Source of the DNA: Streptomyces sp. AC1-42W
Lineage (GTDB): Bacteria; Actinomycetota; Actinomycetes; Streptomycetales; Streptomycetaceae
Length of the DNA stretch: 64,000 bases
Assembly: GCF_003248355.1 (NCBI RefSeq)
Contig: NZ_QKWY01000001.1
Location: forward strand, 2,748,001 to 2,812,000
Direction: 5' to 3'
Under the pieces are notes generated by a model. That model was not told the origin of the DNA, did no database searches, and saw only the letters and a program-made list of their open reading frames with translations. The position numbers and the translations under genes were made by a program. Within the stretch, counting starts at the first letter, position 1. Each line of letters starts with the position of its first letter. Below are positions 54,878-63,313 of this stretch, piece after piece.

Positions 54878-55519
54878 ATGTGGCCGGGAAGAACTGACCG
54901 CGACACGACTGAACACAAGGTGCCAGCGCAGGGCGGACTGAGCCGTCGGCGCTTGGGGCGGTGGCGTACCGCGCAGAAGCGGACGGTGGAACGAGACCTG
55001 CACCGTCGGCTGCGTCGCGAGCTTCGGGACCTCGGTGTCCAGCCGCCGCTGGACGTGAAGGAGCTGTGCCGGGCACTCGGCGAGAGGCGAGGGCGGCCGA
55101 TTGTCCTGCGGCCCTTCCCCCTGGAGAGGCCCGGACCGTCGGGTCTGTGGGTCGACACGCCCCAGATGGACGTGGTGCTCTACCAGCAGGAAACGACCCC
55201 TCTGCATCAGGATCACATCATCCTGCACGAGGTGTTCCACATCATCGTGGCGGAGGACGAGCGGGCCGAGGAGGAGCAGGAAGCTCCGGACGACTTCGTC
55301 GAGGGCTGGGCCACGATGATCCCGGTGCTCGATCCCGCGCTGATCCGGCGTGTGGCCCGCCGATGCTCGTACGACGACGGGGAGGAGTGCGCCGTCGAGC
55401 TGGCGGCCACGATCATCCTGGAGTGGTCGTCGGTGCTTGACCATGTCGCCCCGATGACGGAGGACCCCACGGTGCAGCGAGTACAGGCGGCCCTCGGCGA
55501 CCGACGAGGATGGCTGTAA
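54878..55519 (+). CDS. ImmA/IrrE-like metallopeptidase
   Basis: This 213-residue protein has the zinc motif HEVFHIIVAEDERAEEE (HExxH with a downstream Glu), preceded by MDVVLYQQETTPLHQDHIIL, the ImmA/IrrE layout. In mobile elements such proteases cleave XRE repressors to induce excision. A basic N-terminal stretch (RRRLGRWRTAQKRTVERDLH) could bind nucleic acid. ATG 54878 follows GAAGGGG at a good distance. A membrane-protein gene follows 3 bases later, so the two are co-transcribed. Confidence 0.88.
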   Translation: MWPGRTDRDTTEHKVPAQGGLSRRRLGRWRTAQKRTVERDLHRRLRRELRDLGVQPPLDVKELCRALGERRGRPIVLRPFPLERPGPSGLWVDTPQMDVVLYQQETTPLHQDHIILHEVFHIIVAEDERAEEEQEAPDDFVEGWATMIPVLDPALIRRVARRCSYDDGEECAVELAATIILEWSSVLDHVAPMTEDPTVQRVQAALGDRRGWL

Positions 55520-55522
55520 CCC

Positions 55523-56638
55523 GTGACCGAACTGATCCTCCTGGGCCTCGCCGCTGCCGTGGCGTGGAAGCTCTACCAGTGGTCACGCGCCCCGCAGGAC
55601 GCGCCGCTGCGTTCCGTCACCCTTTGCCTGCTCACCGCCTTGCTGTCCTACCCCCTGGCCATGCCGGGCGGTGCTTCGGGCGTCGACACCGTGGCCGGGC
55701 ATGGCACGGCGAAGCTCATGCAGAACGTGCTGCTCCTGCTGACGGTCTACTTCCTGATGTGCTTTTACCTGTACTCCGCCGACGGGCCGACCGCCCGTCG
55801 ACGGGCCCGACGAGAGGCCGTCATCGTCGCGCTGGTGGCCGTGGCCATCGTCGCGGCCGCGGAGACGGTTCCCCATGACGTCTTCGCCGGCTCCTTCAGC
55901 ACCGCGGACATGACGATCCCGCAGATCGCCTTCTTCTACGGCGTCACCGGCCTGTACCTCATGTACGCCCTCGGCGTCACCGGTCGGTGGACCCGCCAGT
56001 ACGCCCGCATGTCGCGGCGCCCGCACGCGACGGGATTGTGGATGGCCGCTGTGGGCCTGAGCGCGATGGCGGTGGCCTGCGCGGTCCGCGCGGTCTTCGT
56101 GGCCGTCCGTTGGAGCGGCGGGACCGTACCGCATCCGCTCATGGCCGGCGTCGCGGTGTTCCTCGTCGTGTCCATCCTGCTCTTCGTCGCCGGTGTCACC
56201 TACGCGGGAGCCCGCGCGAGGGTCACCTCGGCGCGGCTCTGGCTGTGGCGACGCCGTGATCACCGACGCCTGGCCCCGCTGTGGCAGCTGCTCACCGAGG
56301 CGTACCCCGAGAACGTGCTGCGGCCGGCTTCCGCGGCGCTCTGGGATCGTTGGAAGGCGCGTGGCGTGCACCGGCGCTACCACCGGCGGATAGTGGAGTG
56401 CCTGGACGGATTGATTGATATCAGCCCGTATCTGGCTCGCGAGGGTGAGGGCACCGAAGTCCTCGCCCTCCCGCCCGCCGTGCTGGCGGACCGCCTTCGC
56501 CAGGCCGTGGTCGCGATCGGAAAGGACGCACTTCCAGCACGTCAGGCCGTACCCCTGGCCGTGCCCCAGGCCGATGACCGGGACGCGGACGTACGTCAGC
56601 TGATCGCGGTATCGGACGCGCTGCGTCTGTCCGCCTGA
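55523..56638 (+). CDS. Multi-pass membrane protein, MAB_1171c-like
   Basis: This 371-residue protein starts at GTG 55523. About seven hydrophobic segments (LILLGLAAAVAWKLYQW, VLLLLTVYFLMCFYLYS, VIVALVAVAIVAAAE, GVTGLYLMYALGVTG, GLWMAAVGLSAMAVACAVRA, LMAGVAVFLVVSILLFVAG) precede a cytoplasmic tail with RRRDHRRLAPLWQLLTEAYP and ECLDGLIDISPYL. In Streptomyces, proteins of this type are encoded directly after ImmA/IrrE-like peptidases, as here. They may form a sensor-protease pair. Function is unknown. Confidence 0.75.
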   Translation: MTELILLGLAAAVAWKLYQWSRAPQDAPLRSVTLCLLTALLSYPLAMPGGASGVDTVAGHGTAKLMQNVLLLLTVYFLMCFYLYSADGPTARRRARREAVIVALVAVAIVAAAETVPHDVFAGSFSTADMTIPQIAFFYGVTGLYLMYALGVTGRWTRQYARMSRRPHATGLWMAAVGLSAMAVACAVRAVFVAVRWSGGTVPHPLMAGVAVFLVVSILLFVAGVTYAGARARVTSARLWLWRRRDHRRLAPLWQLLTEAYPENVLRPASAALWDRWKARGVHRRYHRRIVECLDGLIDISPYLAREGEGTEVLALPPAVLADRLRQAVVAIGKDALPARQAVPLAVPQADDRDADVRQLIAVSDALRLSA

Positions 56639-56662
56639 CCATCGACGATCAAGGAGGCCGAG

Positions 56663-57859
56663 ATGCTGATCACCGCCCGCCGAGTCCTCGTGGGCCCCGG
56701 AACGTATCTGGACGATGCCGCAGTCGTCGTCGAAGGCGACTCGATCACGGCGGTGGGGCCGCGCGCGCAGATCGTGGCGCGGGCCGGCGCGGACGACACA
56801 CACCTCGCGTTCCCTGAGGGCACGGTGGTGCCCGGTCTCATCGACGCCCACGTGCACCTGGTGTTCGACGGCGGCGCGGACCCGGTGGCCACGCTCCAGG
56901 AGTCGAGCGACGAGACCCTCCTGAAGGACATGCGCCGCCGCGCGGAACAGCTCCTCTCCAGCGGCGTGACGACGGCGCGTGACCTGGGAGACTGCAACGG
57001 CCTCGCCCTCCAGCTGGACGCGGAGGTCGCCAGCGGCAGCACTCCCGGTCCCCGGATCGTCTCCGCGGGCACACCCGCGACCCCACCTGGAGGCCACTGC
57101 CACTTCTTCGGCGGTGAGGTTTCCGGGGAAGCCGAGGCCCGCGCTCTCGTGCGGCGCAATATCGAGGCGGGCGCCACCGTGATCAAGGCGATGGTGACCG
57201 GGGGCGGTCTGACCAAGGGTGGGCCGCAGAGCTGGCAGAGCCAGTTCTCCCCGGAAGAACTCCAGGCCCTGGTGGACGAGGCCCACCGGGCCGGCCTGCC
57301 GGTGGCCGCCCACGCGCACGGTACGGATGGCATCACCGCGGCCGTCGAGGCCGGGGTGGACACGATCGAGCACTGCACGTGGATGACGAGCGATGGCTTC
57401 GACCTGCGGCAGGACGTCCTGAAGCAGATCATCGACCGGGGCATCGTGATCTGTCCGGCCGTGAGCCCCCACTGGCAGATGCTCCCCCGCTTCTTCGGCG
57501 AGGAGCGGGCGGCGGCCATGTTCGACCTTGTACGGCAGATGGCGGAGGCCGGAGCCAAACTCATCGCTGGAACCGACGCTGGAGTCCAGCGCGCAGGGTT
57601 CGACGGACTGGTGCCGGCCTTGTCGTTCTACGCGCACCTGGGCCTGCCGAACGGCAGGATCCTCGACATGGCGACTGGCGACGCGGCCGACGCGCTCGGA
57701 CTGGGCGGGACGACAGGCCGGATCGCTCCGGGGTTCCGCGCGGACCTGCTGGTGGTCGACGGAGACCCCCTCGAAGACCTCGGCGCCCTGAAGGCGATCC
57801 GGGCCGTGGTCGCCGAGGGCCGCCTGCACGAGCCGGGCAAGACGTCAGGGCCTCAGTAG
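56663..57859 (+). CDS. Amidohydrolase-family metal-dependent hydrolase
   Basis: This 398-residue protein has the amidohydrolase layout: N-terminal beta sandwich (MLITARRVLVGPGTYLDDAA), VPGLIDAHVHLVFDGG (HxH), VIKAMVTGGGLTK (Lys), LPVAAHAHGTDGITAA and VDTIEHCTWM (His residues), and AGTDAGVQRAGFDG (Asp). It resembles imidazolonepropionase or prolidase-like members. AAGGAGG lies just before ATG 56663. The substrate cannot be deduced. It is the third gene of the peptidase/membrane-protein operon, with 24 bases between. Confidence 0.88.
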   Translation: MLITARRVLVGPGTYLDDAAVVVEGDSITAVGPRAQIVARAGADDTHLAFPEGTVVPGLIDAHVHLVFDGGADPVATLQESSDETLLKDMRRRAEQLLSSGVTTARDLGDCNGLALQLDAEVASGSTPGPRIVSAGTPATPPGGHCHFFGGEVSGEAEARALVRRNIEAGATVIKAMVTGGGLTKGGPQSWQSQFSPEELQALVDEAHRAGLPVAAHAHGTDGITAAVEAGVDTIEHCTWMTSDGFDLRQDVLKQIIDRGIVICPAVSPHWQMLPRFFGEERAAAMFDLVRQMAEAGAKLIAGTDAGVQRAGFDGLVPALSFYAHLGLPNGRILDMATGDAADALGLGGTTGRIAPGFRADLLVVDGDPLEDLGALKAIRAVVAEGRLHEPGKTSGPQ

Positions 57860-57899
57860 CCGCGCCGCCCGTCCGCGGCCCAGGAGCTGCGGACGGGCG

Positions 57900-58802
57900 C
57901 TACTCGCCAGCGTCCGCTTCCTTCTCCTCCAGCTCCGCCACCAACTCGTTTACGAGCGCCATCGCCTTCGGTGACAGCCCCTGCGAGCCCAGCCCACGAG
58001 CCCTCACCCGGCCCACGGCCCCCTTCTTCGCGGCTGCGAGGAGTTGAAGACCCTCATAGACCTGAGCAGCCACGGCGGCGTCTGGCTCGAAGTACATCCG
58101 CGAGACGCCGACGACGGCTGAGAGCGCGTCCAGAACTGCCGGCGACGCCGTCCCGGTGATGCCTGTACGGAGATCCCGGAAGCCCTCCTCGGTGATGATC
58201 TGCGCTCCGGCGTGAGCGTTTACCGCGTTCGCCATCTCCGCATCCGAGGGGGGCCCCTGGGGGCCGGGATACGAGCTGTTCAGGAGCAGGGTGATCTTCT
58301 CGGCCAGTGATTCGGGAGGGGTGCCGAGGGCCGAGGCGCTCCCGGTTCCCGACGGTGCGGGTTCGTCAACCTGCACACCCTGCGCCTTGGCTATCGACCG
58401 GGCCTCCGCTCGCCGCAGCTCCTCCGGGCTGACCCCGTACGCCGCAGCCAAGGCCGGGACGTACTTGTCCTTGAGGCGTCGCTCTCCGCGTTCGGCCGCC
58501 GCTACTGGTCCGGCGCTCTTGGTTCCGATCAGCTCAGCCGTCTCGTACTGGTAGTAGCCGGCATCGCAGCGCAGGTCAGTCAGATCGGGCGGCCCAGACC
58601 GTGGGAAGAGGTCGTCTACGTCCTGTCCGAGCGCGCGCGCCAGCGCGGGCAGTTTCTCCGGATCGGGAGTCTGCGCGCCGGTCTCCCAGCCGGCGACCGC
58701 CGAGTCGGACACTCCCAGCGCCTCGCCAACGGCAACCTGGTAGATCTCGGCGGCTCGCCGTACCGCGCGCAGTCGACCTCGGTCGAAGTGACGAGCAGGC
58801 AT
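57900..58802 (-). CDS. XRE-family regulator with two HTH domains
   Basis: In this 300-residue protein the first HTH is LRAVRRAAEIYQVAVGEALG then VSDSAVAGWETGAQTPDPEK (about residues 10-60). A second XRE-like HTH covers about residues 75-130 (TAELIGTKSAGPVAAAERGE, KYVPALAAAYGVSPEELRR). The rest, with GAQIITEEGFRDLRTGITGT, is a further helix-rich domain. It is encoded at the left edge of the replication/mobilisation module, divergent from the replication genes, and is the probable controller of that module. The start is ATG 58802. Confidence 0.85.
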   Translation of the reverse strand: MPARHFDRGRLRAVRRAAEIYQVAVGEALGVSDSAVAGWETGAQTPDPEKLPALARALGQDVDDLFPRSGPPDLTDLRCDAGYYQYETAELIGTKSAGPVAAAERGERRLKDKYVPALAAAYGVSPEELRRAEARSIAKAQGVQVDEPAPSGTGSASALGTPPESLAEKITLLLNSSYPGPQGPPSDAEMANAVNAHAGAQIITEEGFRDLRTGITGTASPAVLDALSAVVGVSRMYFEPDAAVAAQVYEGLQLLAAAKKGAVGRVRARGLGSQGLSPKAMALVNELVAELEEKEADAGE

Positions 58803-59465
58803 CGAACCTCGATTTTTTGTGCAAACTGGAGTCGATCCAGTGCGTTGACTTTTTCTTCGGTCGGGAATAGTTTCAGCTTAGCGAAGAGCGGGCGGCGTTG
58901 CACGCTTGCTCGATCTTCGTCTTCGAACCCTTCCAAGACTCTGGGTCGCGGGAGGGGGGATCGGAGTCCCCTGCGACATCCAGTGCGCGGAGAACTCTCA
59001 GAACGGATCGGTGCCGGGGCTCGCCTTTCGGGCTGTGGGAGGTGCTCGGCTTTGGCCCGGAGGGGCACGGAGCCCTCTTCCACAGCTTGGGCGCCGAGCG
59101 GGGGTGCAGTGTCCGGGCGGGCCGTGTGTCACGACCGCCCACCGACCCAGCGACATATGTCGAGTTGGCGTCGAATCGGCTCAGCACCCGCTGCCAGCTG
59201 GAGTGTTGACCGCCGTCTGCATATGTTGCTGGTCCCTCGGCGGGAAACGCCGACGTCAGGTCAACACGTGGGAGGGAAGTAGGAACCACCCCAAGCGCCA
59301 CGGACGCGCTTCCTCTAGGGGAAATGAAACCGGCGCCCAGAAGTTAGCCGCTTCCGGACGCCGAGCCCGCCACCCAAAGGGGGCGGATCCATAACTGGAG
59401 CGGGTCGGCTGACCTTTTCGACGAGAACGGCCGTCCCACTCCACCTACGAGTGAGGAATTCTCGC
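58803..59465. other. Long control region before the replication module
   Basis: These 663 bases have no gene I can support. The region holds the palindrome CGACATATGTCG at 59151-59162. It also holds a 7-base inverted repeat, GTTGACC near 59206 with GGTCAAC near 59260. It separates the divergent XRE gene from the replication genes and probably contains their promoters. Confidence 0.5.
59151..59162. promoter_or_regulatory. AT-centred palindrome CGACATATGTCG
   Basis: This perfect 12-base palindrome, AT-rich in its middle, stands out in a GC-rich background. It lies in the divergent region between the two-HTH XRE gene and the replication genes, a reasonable operator for that regulator. Confidence 0.45.
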
Positions 59466-59825
59466 ATGCCCGAGTCCAGGAACGGAAGGGCGCACACCGC
59501 CCAGCCCGTCCAGGTCACCGACCCAGCCACCGGATCCCGCCGGCTTCGCCTGGCCACCCTCCTCGCGGACATGGTGCCCGGTGCTCGCACCATCCGCGTC
59601 TCGCAGCGTGAGCCCGAGCGGACCTGGCCCAGCCCCCACGCCCGCGCCTACGACGAGCAGGGGAGCCCTGTCGCCCTCAACCGGGCCCAGGGCCTGACGG
59701 CCGCACGCTGGGTGATGCGCACCCACCCCGAGGTGAACTGGAACGAGGCATACGACCTCGATCTCACCACCGGTGTCCTGCGCCCCGCCGCCGAGGCGTA
59801 CGCGGTCGCAGCCGGGAGGAGCTGA
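59466..59825 (+). CDS. Small hypothetical protein of the replication module
   Basis: This 119-residue protein (ATG 59466) has no recognised domain. Its visible pattern is RLATLLADMVPGARTIRVSQ, then RTWPSPHARAYDEQGSPVAL and LTAARWVMRTHPEVNWNEA, which looks like a small helical protein with a strand-turn pair. It is 2 bases before the initiator-like gene, hence coupled. Its position directly before the replication initiator suggests a role in control of replication. Confidence 0.55.
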   Translation: MPESRNGRAHTAQPVQVTDPATGSRRLRLATLLADMVPGARTIRVSQREPERTWPSPHARAYDEQGSPVALNRAQGLTAARWVMRTHPEVNWNEAYDLDLTTGVLRPAAEAYAVAAGRS

Positions 59826-59827
59826 CT

Positions 59828-60400
59828 GTGGCGAGGATCCGAACCTTCAAGCCCGAGACCTTCACCTCCGAGTCCCTGGCGCAGGTCAGCGTCTACGCCG
59901 AGCGCACCTTCTTCGGCCTGATCAGCCGCGCCGACGACCACGGACGCCTCCGTGACCAGCCCGCCGCGCTCTGCGGAGAGCTCTGGGCCGTCCGGGGCGG
60001 TCGCACGCCGGTCGACGTCGAGGACGACCTGATCCAACTCGCCGCCGCCAGCCTGATCTGCCGCTACGAGGACGACGAAGGCAAGCGGTACCTGCACATC
60101 GTCACCTGGCACCGCCACCAGAAGATCAACCGCCCGAGCCGCAGCCGACTCCCGGAGTGCCCGAAGCACGCCGCCGGGAAGCCGAAGCCGGATGCGCAGC
60201 AGGATCACGGAGACGTCCCGGAGTCCTCAGTGAAGGCTCACGGAGGACTCACTGAGGACGCACGAATCCCCGCCGAATTCTCCGGAGCGCACGAAACCGC
60301 AGGTCGCGAGGCATTCAGTGAGTCCTCACTGAACACTCACGGAGGGAGCGCTGAACCCGCAGTGAGCCCTCACCCCCTGGATCTTGGACCTAGGAACTAG
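59828..60400 (+). CDS. Phage/ICE replication initiator-like protein
   Basis: This 190-residue protein (GTG 59828) starts MARIRTFKPETFTSESLAQV, followed by FFGLISRADDHGRLRDQPAA and RYLHIVTWHRHQKINRPSRS. It is the winged-helix DnaD/phage replication protein type (MARIRTIKPEFF...HQRINRPS). The C-terminal 70 residues are hydrophilic, and the DNA encoding them is packed with repeats, so this gene probably contains the origin it acts on, as with lambda O. It overlaps the next ORF by 17 bases in another frame. Confidence 0.75.
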   Translation: MARIRTFKPETFTSESLAQVSVYAERTFFGLISRADDHGRLRDQPAALCGELWAVRGGRTPVDVEDDLIQLAAASLICRYEDDEGKRYLHIVTWHRHQKINRPSRSRLPECPKHAAGKPKPDAQQDHGDVPESSVKAHGGLTEDARIPAEFSGAHETAGREAFSESSLNTHGGSAEPAVSPHPLDLGPRN

Positions 60401-60420
60401 GAACCTGGATCTAGGAACTT
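60203..60420 (+). repeat. Repeat cluster inside the initiator gene, probable replication origin
   Basis: GTCCTCAGTGA (60223-60233) and TCACTGAGGAC (60249-60259) are perfect inverted repeats. CAGTGA-GTCC-TCACTG (60316-60331) is a second palindrome of the same motif. CTCACGGAGG occurs at 60237-60246 and 60336-60345, with a partial copy TCACGGAGAC at 60205-60214. A less GC-rich stretch with CTAGGAAC repeated follows (60390-60420). Iterons plus a low-GC unwinding-like segment are what an origin shows. Confidence 0.6.
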
Positions 60421-60776
60421 CTTCCCCTTCGGGGGGCGCGAGCGCCCACGCACCGGAGACCACCTCGGCTCAGCAGCTCATCGCCGAGTACGCCGCCGCC
60501 TGCGCACACCGCCCGCCCAACGGCGTCCTCGGCCACCTCGGCCGCGAGACGGCCAAGCTCCTCGCGGAGGGCATCGACCCCGGCCACATCCGTGCTGGCC
60601 TGGCCCTCCACCGCGCCAAGGGGCTGCACCCCAGCACCCTGCCGAGCCTGGTCCACGAGGCCATGAACGCCACCCGCGCCGGTTTGGTCCGGCCGGAATC
60701 CCGGCCTAGCGTGCCGGGTCACCGGGCCTGGGCCAATCCCGCCGACCCTGCCGCCGCCTACGCCGAGGAGCTGTGA
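60384..60776 (+). CDS. Hypothetical protein, possible replication accessory protein
   Basis: This 130-residue ORF begins with TTG 60384 in the repeat-rich stretch. The protein-like part starts at about residue 30: AQQLIAEYAAACAHRPPNGV, then GRETAKLLAEGIDPGHIRAG. It resembles the helix-rich proteins encoded between phage initiator and helicase-loader genes. The true start may be further downstream. The stop overlaps the ATPase start (TGATG). Confidence 0.6.
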   Translation: MDLGTRNLDLGTSSPSGGASAHAPETTSAQQLIAEYAAACAHRPPNGVLGHLGRETAKLLAEGIDPGHIRAGLALHRAKGLHPSTLPSLVHEAMNATRAGLVRPESRPSVPGHRAWANPADPAAAYAEEL

Positions 60777-61489
60777 TGCGTGACTACGACGCCCAGCCCG
60801 TCGGCGGCATCGCCCGCCGCCTGGCCCACATCCTGACCTCGCGTGGCCTCGACCCGAACGCCAAGCTCACCGACCCGGCGGAACCCCTCCCCGCGCTCCA
60901 GGCGGCCCAGGCCCGTATCCCGGCCCGCTACCGAGCCGCCGTCGCCGACCACCCGGCCGTCGCCGCCTGGGTCCGCGAGGTCGCCGAGCGGGGACGCCCC
61001 GGGCCCGAAGGCGCCCCGGGACTCGCTGAGGGCCGCTCGCTGTTGATCGTCGGCACGACGGGGACCGGCAAGACGTACCAGGCGTACGGAGCGGTCCGCT
61101 CGCTCCTGATCGCCGGGGTCCGGCTGCGCTGGAAGGCGATCACGGCCGCCGACCTGTACGCCGAGCTGCGGCCCCGCCCGGGACACGACGGCGAGCGCGA
61201 GCTGATGGACCTGGCCCGCTGTCCGCTGCTGATCATCGACGACCTCGGGGCGGCGAAGAACAGCGAGTGGACCGAGGAGATCACAATGCGGCTCATCAAC
61301 CGCCGCTACAACGCGATGCTCCCGACGCTGATCACCACCAACCTCGGCATGGCCGACCTGCGGGCCCACATCGGCGACCGCGTCGCCTCCCGTCTCACCG
61401 AGATGACCGACCGGGTCATCCTCGACGGCCCCGACCGCAGACGAGCCCTCGCGGCCGAGCGACGCCGTATCGCCGCCGCCAGCGCCTGA
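60776..61489 (+). CDS. DnaC/IstB-like helicase-loader ATPase
   Basis: This 237-residue AAA+ protein has Walker A GTTGTGKTYQAYGAVRSLLI, Walker B CPLLIIDDLGAAKNSEWTEE and sensor-like LPTLITTNLGMADL, then the arginine region GDRVASRLTEMTDRVILDG. It matches DnaC/IstB-type ATPases that load replicative helicase on phage or plasmid origins. No transposase partner (IstA) lies beside it, which supports the replication role. ATG 60776 overlaps the upstream stop; GTG 60773 is also possible. Confidence 0.88.
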   Translation: MRDYDAQPVGGIARRLAHILTSRGLDPNAKLTDPAEPLPALQAAQARIPARYRAAVADHPAVAAWVREVAERGRPGPEGAPGLAEGRSLLIVGTTGTGKTYQAYGAVRSLLIAGVRLRWKAITAADLYAELRPRPGHDGERELMDLARCPLLIIDDLGAAKNSEWTEEITMRLINRRYNAMLPTLITTNLGMADLRAHIGDRVASRLTEMTDRVILDGPDRRRALAAERRRIAAASA

Positions 61490-61591
61490 CCCTTCCCCGC
61501 GACGGCCGGCACCGGCCCGCCTTCATCATCTGCACCAACCCCCAGGCCGCCCCTGCCCAAACGCGACCCGGGGGGATACGGAGACATCCCC

Positions 61592-62185
61592 ATGCACCGC
61601 ACCGACACCCCGCAGCCCCGAGCTCTCGGCGACCACACCTGGCGCGACCGGGCCGCCTGCCGCTCGACCCCGCACCACCAGGTCGACCCCGAGCTCTTCT
61701 TCCCCGAGCCCGACGAGGTCGACCGCATAGCCGCCGCCAAGGCCCTGTGTGCGCAGTGCCCGGTCCGCAGCACCTGCCTCGACGCCGCCCTCGAGAACGG
61801 CGACCGCGACGGCATCCGGGGCGGCATGACCGAAGAGGAGCGAGAGGCCCTGCACAGCAAGTTGGGGGGCCGCCTCAGCTACTCCCGCGTCAACGAAGCC
61901 CTGGCCGGCCGCGACATCCACCTCACCAAGGCCGAGCGCAAGGCAGTCGTCCGCGCCGCCTACCAGGCCGACATCCCTGCCGAGCAGCTCGCCCGGATGC
62001 TCAAGGTCACCGAGGCGCACGCCGGGAAGCTCTACCGCCGCGCCCGCCGCGAGATCCGCAACCGCGCCGTCGACCAGCAGAAGAAGGCGAACGAGGCAGC
62101 GAAGACGCCCGACAACGCCCCCCAGATTCTGAAGAATCCCGCCGCCAAACTCCCGGCCCGCGACGACCTCGGGACGGCGGCGTGA
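61592..62185 (+). CDS. WhiB-family iron-sulfur regulator of the element
   Basis: In this 197-residue protein the WhiB cluster cysteines are visible: RAACRSTP, then CAQCPVRSTCLDAAL (C...CxxCxxxxxC), then the G[VI]RGG turn NGDRDGIRGGMTEEE. The C-terminal half adds an HTH-like segment (IPAEQLARMLKVTEAHAGKL) and a basic tail, longer than core WhiB proteins (about 80-130 residues). It probably senses redox state or NO and regulates element transfer genes. The stop overlaps the next start by 4 bases. Confidence 0.92.
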   Translation: MHRTDTPQPRALGDHTWRDRAACRSTPHHQVDPELFFPEPDEVDRIAAAKALCAQCPVRSTCLDAALENGDRDGIRGGMTEEEREALHSKLGGRLSYSRVNEALAGRDIHLTKAERKAVVRAAYQADIPAEQLARMLKVTEAHAGKLYRRARREIRNRAVDQQKKANEAAKTPDNAPQILKNPAAKLPARDDLGTAA

Positions 62186-63210
62186 GCCACATCGCGCCGG
62201 TACCGGCGCGGATCAACGGCTGGGACCGGGCCGCCGTCGTCGCCCTCGGCGGCGCGGGATGCGCACTCTCGTACGACGCGCTGCAGCAGATGGCCACCGC
62301 GATCCATGTCCGAGGATTCTTGACCTTCGTCTTCCCTCTGGTCATCGACGGATTCATCGCCTACGGAGTGCGAGCCCTCCTGGTCCTGCGTACCGCCCCG
62401 CTCGCCGCCCGCTGCTACGTGTGGACGCTGTTCGGTACCGCGACCGCCGCCAGCATCTGGGCCAACGCCCTGCACGCCGTACGTCTCAACCAGCTGCGGC
62501 CCGGCAGCGCAGGGCTCCGGCTCGGCGACGTCACCGTCGGCGTCCTGTCCACCCTGGCGCCACTCGCCCTGGCCGGAGCCGTCCACCTGTACATCCTCAT
62601 CGCCCGGCGGGCAGCTGAGGGCGAGCTGTCCGGACACCCGAAGACGCCCGGTGTCCGGACGGATCGGGTCACCGATGACCGCCCGGACACCTATCCGGTC
62701 CGGCGCGGACGAGAGCCAGTCCCGGTCGCCTCCGGACACCTCGCCGAGTTGCCCGGCCCGGACACCGGCCGCGCGGCGGTCACCACGGGGCCGGACACCC
62801 TGGAGGCCCATGCACCGGACACCCTGTCCGGACAGCGGGGGAAGCCGGTCGAGCCGGAGCCCGAGCACGACGGCCGCGACGCTGACCAGGGCGGACACCC
62901 CGTCCCCAGACCCCGCCAGGTCCCCCGACTGCAGTTGGCCAAGCCTCCGGTCACTACACCAGACGCCGCCCAGGAGACCGGCCCTGCCAACCGCTCGGAC
63001 ACCGGTGACCGCAAGTCGGCCCCGGTCACCGACGAGCAGCTTCTCGCGATCGCCCGCCAGGCGGTCACCGAGGCAGGCGACCTGACCCGGAAGGTCGTCG
63101 CGGACGCCATCCGCGGTCACGGACACGGCCTCGGGAACGACCGGCTGACCGTCCTGATGCAGCACCTCCGCAAGGAAGCGGAACAGGCTGCGGACACCCG
63201 GACCGCCTGA
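62182..63210 (+). CDS. DUF2637 membrane protein with repeat-bearing linker
   Basis: This 342-residue protein starts at GTG 62182. The N-terminal DUF2637 domain has four predicted helices (AAVVALGGAGCALSYDALQ, FLTFVFPLVIDGFIAYGVRA, YVWTLFGTATAASIWANAL, GVLSTLAPLALAGAVHLYIL). A polar linker of about 120 residues and a helical C-terminal domain (LLAIARQAVTEAGDLTRKVV) follow. DUF2637 proteins recur in transfer regions of Streptomyces plasmids and ICEs (spread-related). The DNA of the linker contains many CCGGACACC copies (see the repeat entry). Confidence 0.85.
   Translation: MSHIAPVPARINGWDRAAVVALGGAGCALSYDALQQMATAIHVRGFLTFVFPLVIDGFIAYGVRALLVLRTAPLAARCYVWTLFGTATAASIWANALHAVRLNQLRPGSAGLRLGDVTVGVLSTLAPLALAGAVHLYILIARRAAEGELSGHPKTPGVRTDRVTDDRPDTYPVRRGREPVPVASGHLAELPGPDTGRAAVTTGPDTLEAHAPDTLSGQRGKPVEPEPEHDGRDADQGGHPVPRPRQVPRLQLAKPPVTTPDAAQETGPANRSDTGDRKSAPVTDEQLLAIARQAVTEAGDLTRKVVADAIRGHGHGLGNDRLTVLMQHLRKEAEQAADTRTA
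62628..62899 (+). repeat. CCGGACACC repeat cluster inside the DUF2637 gene
   Basis: Copies of CCGGACACC lie at 62630, 62683, 62732, 62758, 62791 and 62815, with a variant at 62891. A perfect inverted pair, GTCCGGACACC (62628-62638) and GGTGTCCGGAC (62650-62660), opens the cluster. The repeats fall in two different reading frames (giving S-G-H or P-D-T), so the DNA sequence, not the protein sequence, is conserved. This suggests a cis-acting site such as a transfer (clt-like) or plasmid-partition locus. Confidence 0.65.
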
Positions 63211-63313
63211 CCGGACAGCCCGCTCGGCGGGTGCGCCGGCCCGTCCACCGGACCGGCGCACCCGCCGAGCACACGACTCCCTCCCGCCCCACACATGCAC
63301 TGGAGCCGCCACC

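Noticed and set aside
61267..63210. Long Arg/Pro-rich frame joining helicase loader, WhiB and DUF2637 regions
   Set aside because: Its first 900 bases overlap the clear ATPase and WhiB genes in other frames; only the part from GTG 62182 has domain support.
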